Origin: Stictocephala bisonia
Taxonomy: Eukaryota; Arthropoda; Insecta; Hemiptera; Membracidae
Assembly: GCA_035578905.1 (NCBI GenBank)
Contig: JAQJVL010000158.1
Coordinates: 552,501-616,500, forward strand
Reading direction: 5' to 3'
Length of the DNA stretch: 64,000 nucleotides
Position numbers and translations under genes: made by a program. This document shows, one piece after another, positions 57,536 through 64,000 of this stretch. Each line of letters starts with the position of its first letter. Within the stretch, counting starts at the first letter, position 1. The notes beneath the pieces are model-generated. The model was given only the letters and a program-made list of their open reading frames with translations, had not been told where the DNA came from and searched no databases.

Positions 57536-57775
57536 AGGTTTACAATAAGGTCACATTTTTGAAGGGTTAAAAATAAGGTCCCATATTTTAAGGGTTTACA
57601 ATGAGGTCCCTTTTTTGAAGAGTTAATCATAAGGTCCCATATGTTAAGGGTTAACGATAAAGTCCCATTTGTGATGGGTTTACATCGAGTTTCCATTTGT
57701 GAAGGGATTACAATAAAGACCCATTTGAGAAGGATTTACAAAAACGATTCATTAGGGAAGGATTTACAATAAGGA

Positions 57776-59282
57776 ATATAGCTAAGAAGCAAAAACTAGG
57801 AAACATAAATATCAGCCCTCCTTAATTCAGGGGTTAACAAGACATATGAATCAGACACTATGACATCATACAGATAAGCAATATTTCACCATAATAAACA
57901 TGTCCCTGTATATGACATGCATTATCTCATTAATCAAACAGATGTCTATAAGTTGTACCTCAAATTAAAGGTAGTTAAGTTAGTACATCTTCTGTTTTGG
58001 TAAAGTTCCATGGGCGTTCCACAAGAATCGGTTGTTGGTCCCTTTTTCTTCATTAATATATGTCATATAATGATTACTTAATATTGTCATATTTTGGTCT
58101 TTTTAAATTACACATTTCTTATGGTTTAATTCTCTATGGACATTCTCCTCATGTCAATTTAAGATTATCTTAAATTTATATGGGGCTATGCCCATAGAAC
58201 ACTGCCATCCTCTTCTTATAACACTATAAATCATGACAACTTTTACACTTATCGCTGCTCTTCATTAAATCTAATCTACAACATTCTGCCAACAGGCAAG
58301 AAATAAACCACAACAACACACGTACAAAAATGTAGCAATGATATCATTTTGACAGTTTGGCTCTGAATGGAATCTCACCCCAGGTAAATTGCATACGTTT
58401 TTTAATATGATACTTGCTTCCATAGCAAATTTAGAGTTAACAAATATTTTAATCCGTTATATATAACTGGGTTATGAAAATATTTTTACAGGCTACAGGA
58501 GATTTGGATACACTAACAATTAATCTGCAAGTCTGTCATTTAGCCTAAATATTTAAATCTAATTTATTATAATCGCATAATTAATTAGTTTCAAGTTTTT
58601 AATTTTTATCAATCCTGATGTTGACTACATGATAAATGGTAGTAAAAATAAAATGATTATGATAATGATAAATGATAGTAAAGGTAAATGATTCTTGCTA
58701 TTAATAAAGGACACTTTCTGAGCATAAGTCGACCTCAGTTAAGATTAAGATTACACAGGTCACCCACACTCATTCATCTCTCAGTGAGGGATTCAAACAC
58801 CGCATCTTGGACTCCACAACCCGAAGTCTCAGCCGATGAGGAGTCACCAATCAATCACTGGGCTAAGTAATTAATATATTTCTAAGCAGTTAACCCAAGG
58901 TAAGAATAAGCTTTTAAGGAATGTTTAAACATATACTTTTTAATCTTTTAAGAATCTTACATAAATAGGCTTAGTACACATTTTTTCTAACCTATTCTTA
59001 ACTAAGCTGCAGAAATATTTATAAACATTAGATCAAAAAATTTAATAAGAAACACTGGGAATACAGGAGAGGAAAAATCAATTCAAATAGTTGTTAAAAG
59101 AATGTGAGTTTAATAAGTTATTATTAGTGTACAAATTATTTTCAAACAACAATAAAACCTTAATACCTCATTAACTTGGATTATAAGTTTGAGATCTTAG
59201 TAAGTGTGTTTAATCTAGAAATTAGAAAGGTAGTTAGCACAAGTACTGTATTAAATAATGCTTTCTGAAAAAAAAAAAAAAC
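57776..59282. other. Intronic stretch with an old tRNA-like SINE trace
   Basis: AT-rich. At about 58725-58865 there is CTCAGTGAGGGATTCAAACA and CCGATGAGGAGTCACC, a decayed tRNA-like head on the minus strand. No exon signature was found. A run of A bases precedes the 59283 exon's stop side (59268-59281). Confidence 0.4.
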
Positions 59283-59503
59283 TTATCCTAAGTTTATATC
59301 TGGAAATAAAATCTCATGGCTGATGTGTTTACAAGCAGTGTGTCGTAACAGATGAGCCCGGCGTTTGGCCTTGTACGGACAGAGAGCGCAGGGAAACTGC
59401 CGTTTGTCGCCGCACTCGTAGCGTTGGTGAGATGCCAAGTGGTCTTTGCGTTTGTAAACTCGCCCACACTCACCACAGCCAAAAGTTTGCTGTATTTCCT
59501 CAC
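59283..59503 (-). CDS. lola-like alternative terminal exon, KRKDHL subgroup (exon 3)
   Basis: Encodes 72 residues after the acceptor TTCTGAACTTTCAG. Finger 1 has C9, C12, H25 and C30 (GRVYKRKDHL); finger 2 has C38, C41, H54 and H59 (PYKAKRRAHL). The linker is GDKRQFP, between GDFRQFP of the 53256 exon and GQEPQFP of the 60709 exon. An extra cysteine lies between the finger-2 histidines (HTACKH), also present in the 60709 exon (HFACKH). The tail is 13 residues. The long ATG-led frame over this region is in another phase and spurious. Confidence 0.9.
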
Positions 59504-59756
59504 CTGAAAGTTCAGAATTTTGTTAATTAGTACATTTATGAAATATTTACAATACTTTATGGTAAACAACAACTACACAGTCAGTAGAAGTAACATAATA
59601 TTGGTTTAGTTACACAATAGACTGGTAACATATTAAAGAATATTTGCACAATATTTTAATATATTTATAGTTTTATGATAATAAAAATATCACTTATATT
59701 CCTCTAAAATTAAGCATGTTTATAGATTGATTAATCATTTATCAAACAAATTAAAT

Positions 59757-59888
59757 GACCGTACGCGTATGAGCCCTTGTGAATTGAAGTTGAATTGAAG
59801 TTCGGACCAGATGATTCAAACTTGCACAATCTTTAACACAGTCTCAAAGTCCTGACACCTTAGACCGCTAGCCCACTAGCTCTCCCAA
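59757..59888 (-). repeat. tRNA-like SINE remnant
   Basis: On the minus strand GCTAGTGGGCTAGCGGTCTA resembles a tRNA A box, and CAAGTTTGAATCATCTGG a decayed B box. No body typical of the other families was recognised. Confidence 0.5.
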
Positions 59889-60708
59889 TTATCAAAACTG
59901 TACGTGAATGTGTGGATGGGAGGGGTCAGGTTATATTTTTAATTTAAGAATTATTAAATCACCACCTAAACTATTCGGTTATAAACTTTATTACATTATA
60001 TATACTGCTACATGTATGTCATATGTAGTATTTACATTATATAACTGTCTTGCATCGTATCCTACATTAATAGACATACTAGTAAACATTTAACAAGTGA
60101 ACAAGAACCCCAATGAATCATTGTTTTAAGTAAAGGACTGACAAAGTCACAGCTGAAAAAGGAAACTACCAATTTACAAATGAAATAGTAGAAAATTGCT
60201 CTTTACCCACACTCACTCTACCCCATATACATATTTAATTACTGGAGGGCTTCCCCTCTGCCCCTCCAATAGCCTAACAGTCATCTTGAATGTATTAACC
60301 AGTTGCAGTGTTCACAATCACCTTAATTATGTACTAACGAGGTCCTCTGGAGAAAATTCCCAACCTTCTATGTGCAAGTTTTTATGAGTATTTCCATACA
60401 ATAAATACACAATTTCGAGTTCAAGGTTGTACTGGAATCAGTTTATAAACTGTAAAAATATGAATATTGTGCTTCATTACATTAACCATATGAAAAGTAT
60501 TTACTACGAAAAAATAATTATTTGCAATCTGGCATTTTAATATCTGGAAGTTTTAATTAATTTATATCTAAAGGATTAAGTTAGAAAAGGAGAGATTTAC
60601 TGCAGTTAATGCTTACTAAACAAATAGATTACATGTTGGTGGGGAAGGAAAAAACAAACAACTAAAGTGATGTTATAAATTATATTTTCATGTAATAAAA
60701 CAAATGTC
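59889..60708. other. Intron and 3' flank, nothing recognised
   Basis: AT-rich without repeats, apart from a slightly G/C-rich patch near 60240-60270. No exon signature. Confidence 0.35.
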
Positions 60709-60923
60709 TTAATTTTTAAAAGAGAAAAGTTCGGCATCTTTACCCACATGTTTACAAGCAAAGTGTGACTTAAGGTGGGTTCGCCTTTTGGCTTTGTACG
60801 GACAGAGATTACACGGAAACTGAGGTTCTTGACCGCACTCGTAGCGGATGTGAGATGTCAGATGGTCCTTGTGCTTGTAGGACCGGTGGCACAAAGTACA
60901 AGTAAAACGCTGCTCTAACTGAC
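60709..60923 (-). CDS. lola-like alternative terminal exon (exon 2)
   Basis: Encodes 70 residues after the acceptor CCCATTTTCCGCAG. Finger 1 has C8, C11, H24 and C29 (HRSYKHKDHL, with H in place of G after the second cysteine); finger 2 has C37, C40, H53 and H58 (PYKAKRRTHL). The linker is GQEPQFP. The exon starts before the first ATG frame: the lead QLEQRFTCTL must be included, or the first cysteine is lost. The tail is 12 residues. Confidence 0.9.
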
Positions 60924-62928
60924 CTGCGGAAAATGGGTATTAAACTCTTTGTAAGGTTAACTACTAAGAGAGAATTATAAAAATATATATAGCCTACTTA
61001 TTTCTAACAATACAAAAAACAAAACCTAATAATTATTATCTATTTAGAGTATCAGAGGATCCACTGTAATAAAGTCACATAGATATAACTTGAATTTACG
61101 TTCTTATGTATTATCAGGTTAGGTGGTAGAAGGGAATTGCTAGTCCCAACTGAGTGTATAAATAAAGTAGTATTTTATTTAAAATCATTGACAATCTGTA
61201 TTCCGTATTACATTTTAATAAAAATTACTATAAATAAAAGAAATACTAATAAAACATTTTAAATTAAATATAAGAACTTTTTCCATTGAATATAAGAAAT
61301 TTTCTTGGACTACAGTTACTTATTATATATATGCAAATAATATTAATAAATATTTTTTTTCTAATTCTTATGGCCTAGCTCTATTCTGATAAAAAATGCC
61401 AACTAAAATGTAATAGTACACAATGTCCAACAAGATATTTAGCAGTGGTTCTCAAAAATGACAAATATAAATCTTATCGTCAGAATAAACACTATAAAAT
61501 TTGTTATTAGCAAACATAAATAGCACATTTTTTGTTTTCTTCAAAACACAAAAAAAAAAAACATTGAACGATTTGCTTATGGCAATTTGTTAATCAATAA
61601 CTTAAATAAGTAAAATAATTATTTTAAAGACATTGATATTTATTGTTATGTCCATTAAATACAATATATAGGCCCTAAGTGAAAATATATGACAAAATAT
61701 TATTATATTTATATTATGATATTAACATATTACCTTTTATCAGTTCAAAAAGAAATATTGAATAAATTGTAAAAAGTAATTTTAAATCAAAATATTGTTT
61801 GTGTTAAAAATTCAAAAAAAGAGATATTAGTTTATGCATATTTTAAATAAAGGTAGATTTTTTGGAGAAATACAGGTATCTAAGCATAAAAGTACATTTT
61901 TATAAAAATAATATACTTTACTCTATCTCTAATGTCAGAGCATTACGATAGTTATCAGATTAGATTTTTCCAAAACGTGGATCTCCTGGAATTTAAACCC
62001 GTGACCACATGCATTTAAGTCAGGAGAGCTAACCATTAAGTTTGCAAGAGACCTCCAATTCTTGGAAATGATCCAGAACCATATTTCAAAGCATATGATT
62101 CCAAGTTGGCCATCAATTTAATGTCAATGTACAATACATTCATGTTTAAGCATTATGTTTTGTAAGACAAATCTAACCTTGAACACATTCTTGGCCAGTG
62201 GCCTTGACCGGAGGGTTCTGTATTTATTGCAAGATAACAGTGTCAAGTAACATCGAGCATGGCTGTGACTTGAATGAGTGACTGTCTAAGCAAGACCATG
62301 TACGCAGCCTGCCTGCCCGGTCACTGGTCGTAGTTCGGAAGTCACTCTTAAGATGTTGGTTCCCAGGTTGTGTTATAGAGGGCTACTTAGCTTTAACTTC
62401 GCCTCGTAAAATAAGACATCCTTTAACTTTTCTTTCTCTATGAATGTCAGAAAATAGAATAACAAAAAAGATCCCACAAAAGAAGATTTACCCTACATAA
62501 CAAACATAAAAGATTCAAAATAAGACACATCAATAGATCAACTTGTATACAGGTGTTTTTGAATCAAAAAAGAAAGGAAAGATGTCATAGGATGAAAGAA
62601 TATTGGAGAAAGATAAAGGAAGAGAACAAGAAAAGGATTAACCGTAAAGGACTGAAGTGGTTCAGTGGATAACGTAAAATTTATAAAGAAAAAAAATCAT
62701 GTTCAAATTGTTTCCTAGTATTAACAAAGGTTTAACAAATAGTTGAGATCACTGAAAAATTACATCCTTCTAAATGTCTTTGCCAAAAAAAAAAAACCTA
62801 TTCTGATATTTTTACTTCAGTTCAAAAGATGCATCATGTATCAGGCTTGTGGTATTTTTTCAATAACCTATCAAAGATGTTAACTTAAATTTTCTTAACA
62901 CATTAATGTTTATAAAAGGTATTTGAAA
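60924..62928. other. Intronic stretch with SINE traces
   Basis: AT-rich. At 61975-62050 the minus strand has GGTTAGCTCTCCTGACTTAA and CACGGGTTTAAATTCCAGG, a decayed tRNA-like head. At about 62285-62415 GCCCGGTCACTGGTCGTAGT and TTGGTTCCCAGGTTGTG resemble SINE family D. No lola-type exon was found. Confidence 0.4.
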
Positions 62929-63179
62929 TTAATACGGTTTCATAATTAACGTTCTAGAATTTTCTTCATGGAAATTATGTTTGGATCGTAAGTGAGATTT
63001 GAGGTGACATTTGCGCTTGGCCTTGTACGGGCACTGCGGACAAGGAAATTGTGGCTCTTTGCCGCACTCGTAACGCTGGTGGCTGATCAGGTTGTCTCTG
63101 TATTTGTAAATCCGACTGCACTGAAGACACTTGAATTGTGGCAGAGAACCCACAACTTGAACGGCTTCCATACTTGGCA
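62929..63179 (-). CDS. lola-like alternative terminal exon (exon 1 of those in the window)
   Basis: Encodes 82 residues after the acceptor CAATTAATTTTTCAG. A 16-residue lead (PSMEAVQVV and on) precedes finger 1 with C17, C20, H33 and C38 (SRIYKYRDNL). Finger 2 has C46, C49, H62 and H67 (PYKAKRKCHL). The linker is the consensus GKEPQFP. The 15-residue tail is polar and ends MKPY. It is the most upstream cassette seen; further cassettes or the common exons should lie at higher coordinates. Confidence 0.9.
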
Positions 63180-64000
63180 CTGAAAAATTAATTGGAATGG
63201 TTGTGTTATTCCAAAATGAAAAATTTCAGTGGCCTATGATAAACCCTGTAATACTTACATGGATTATAGATGTGGGCAAATACATTCAATTTGATTATAA
63301 TGGTTTATTAATGGTAAAATTTAAGAATTTTATATCTCTGCTAGTGCTAAGCAGTAATTGTTTAACTAAACGCTATTTTAAGTTAATGGAGCGTATTTTC
63401 TTTAATTACTACAGAAAATATTCCTTACAATAAAAGTTTGCTATAACTGAGAAGTATTTAAATTATTTTTAGAATTTGATGAAAATTTTATTTATCTTGT
63501 ATACCATGGATAAACATTTCAAAATAATAAAAGATAATTTGAGGAACTTCATAATTTGGAAAACATGGTTTTCAAACACCACTGTCAGTAAAATACATGA
63601 CAAAAGGTAATTAAATATTCTCAGGTAGTCCTTTATACTACTGAAGTGGACTGCTTAATAACAAAGTATATCACTCAATATATATTTGGTTGGAGGAATG
63701 ATGAAATGATGGGTGAGATGTATGCTGGTGACGGGTAGAACGGATGACAGGTGAAGTTCATCTGAAGCTAACCTTACTAAAGATCCCAGTTAATGATGAA
63801 ACTTAAAACATTGCTAACTAAATGATAGTCCATGTTCTTGTGAATAGTTAGTTTTCCCTTTTTCTCTTGTTATTTATTCCAATAGGAACACAATTTTAAA
63901 ACATTTCTAACACCAGCTACGGTACTTCTTGGAGCCTTAACCCTCCTTGGCTTCTTATAGATTTTTCATCTACTTCCTGTCTTACTTCCTAAAAGTTATT
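63180..64000. other. Intronic stretch upstream of the first cassette seen
   Basis: AT-rich. The patch 63690-63780 (GATGGGTGAGATGTATGCTG and GTAGAACGGATGACAGG) is less AT-rich and may be a transposon scrap. No coding signal. Confidence 0.35.

Larger units (their letters stand above)
56240..57775. repeat. Minisatellite with a 28-bp unit
   Basis: The unit is about GGTCCCATTTGTGAAGGGTT plus TACAATAA, repeated some 30-35 times with changes. It is interrupted by a SINE (56335-56518), an AT microsatellite (56523-56552) and a palindromic element (57208-57535). Variants with ATATGTTAAGGG or TTTTTGAAGGG alternate in the second half, which hints at a higher-order pattern. Confidence 0.85.

Overview
This is AT-rich eukaryotic DNA whose only recognisable gene content is a one-strand array of short terminal exons. 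Each exon encodes a pair of zinc fingers: a first finger of C2HC type (C-X2-C-X12-H-X4-C) and a second of C2H2 type (C-X2-C-X12-H-X4-H), usually joined by a G-K-E-P-Q-F linker. This is the known layout of the insect gene longitudinals lacking (lola), a BTB/POZ transcription-factor gene in which one common 5' part is spliced to many alternative 3' exons, each giving a protein with different DNA-binding fingers. I read 27 such exons, all on the minus strand. Every one fits an AG acceptor that leaves the same phase (two bases finish a codon begun upstream), so all can be joined in frame to one donor. No BTB exon is visible; the common exons should lie beyond the high-coordinate end. The organism is an insect; the large, transposon-filled introns suggest a hemimetabolous species, perhaps a hemipteran, but the species cannot be fixed from this window.

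Exon layout in transcription order (high to low coordinates): 63179, 60923, 59503, 54587, 53446, 51367, 47451, 47035, 45871, 44114, 38769, 34357, 33351, 28618, 27633, 26255, 24589, 17965, 16641, 14535, 11781, 8635, 7227, 5858, 3686, 1848 and 675 (first base of each). Neighbouring exons resemble each other: 422/1637/3454; 11570/14321/16436; 26053/27419; 34140/38519/43912; 53256/54400/59283/60709. The array therefore appears to have grown by local tandem duplication. Eight exons have no usable ATG-led reading frame and show only when read from the splice acceptor: 3454-3686, 17775-17965, 24429-24589, 43912-44114, 45624-45871, 51195-51367, 53256-53446 and 59283-59503.

Between the exons lie introns and 3' untranslated regions full of non-autonomous mobile elements. 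These include four pogo/Tigger-like elements flanked by TA, a decayed mariner copy with readable transposase fragments, a piggyBac-like element flanked by TTAA, a LINE tail, several families of tRNA-like SINEs, and foldback elements. Three foldback families carry motifs matching the minimal hammerhead ribozyme core (CTGANGA, stem II, GAAA, a short self-complementary stem III, then C followed by a strand that pairs back). Tandem repeats include a 53-bp array between two exons, a 28-bp minisatellite near 56-58 kb and a 36-bp G-rich repeat with four-G-run motifs near 37 kb.

The exons act as a cassette set: one promoter and BTB dimerisation domain upstream, with splice choice selecting the finger pair. 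In flies part of this choice is made by trans-splicing; nothing here tests that directly.
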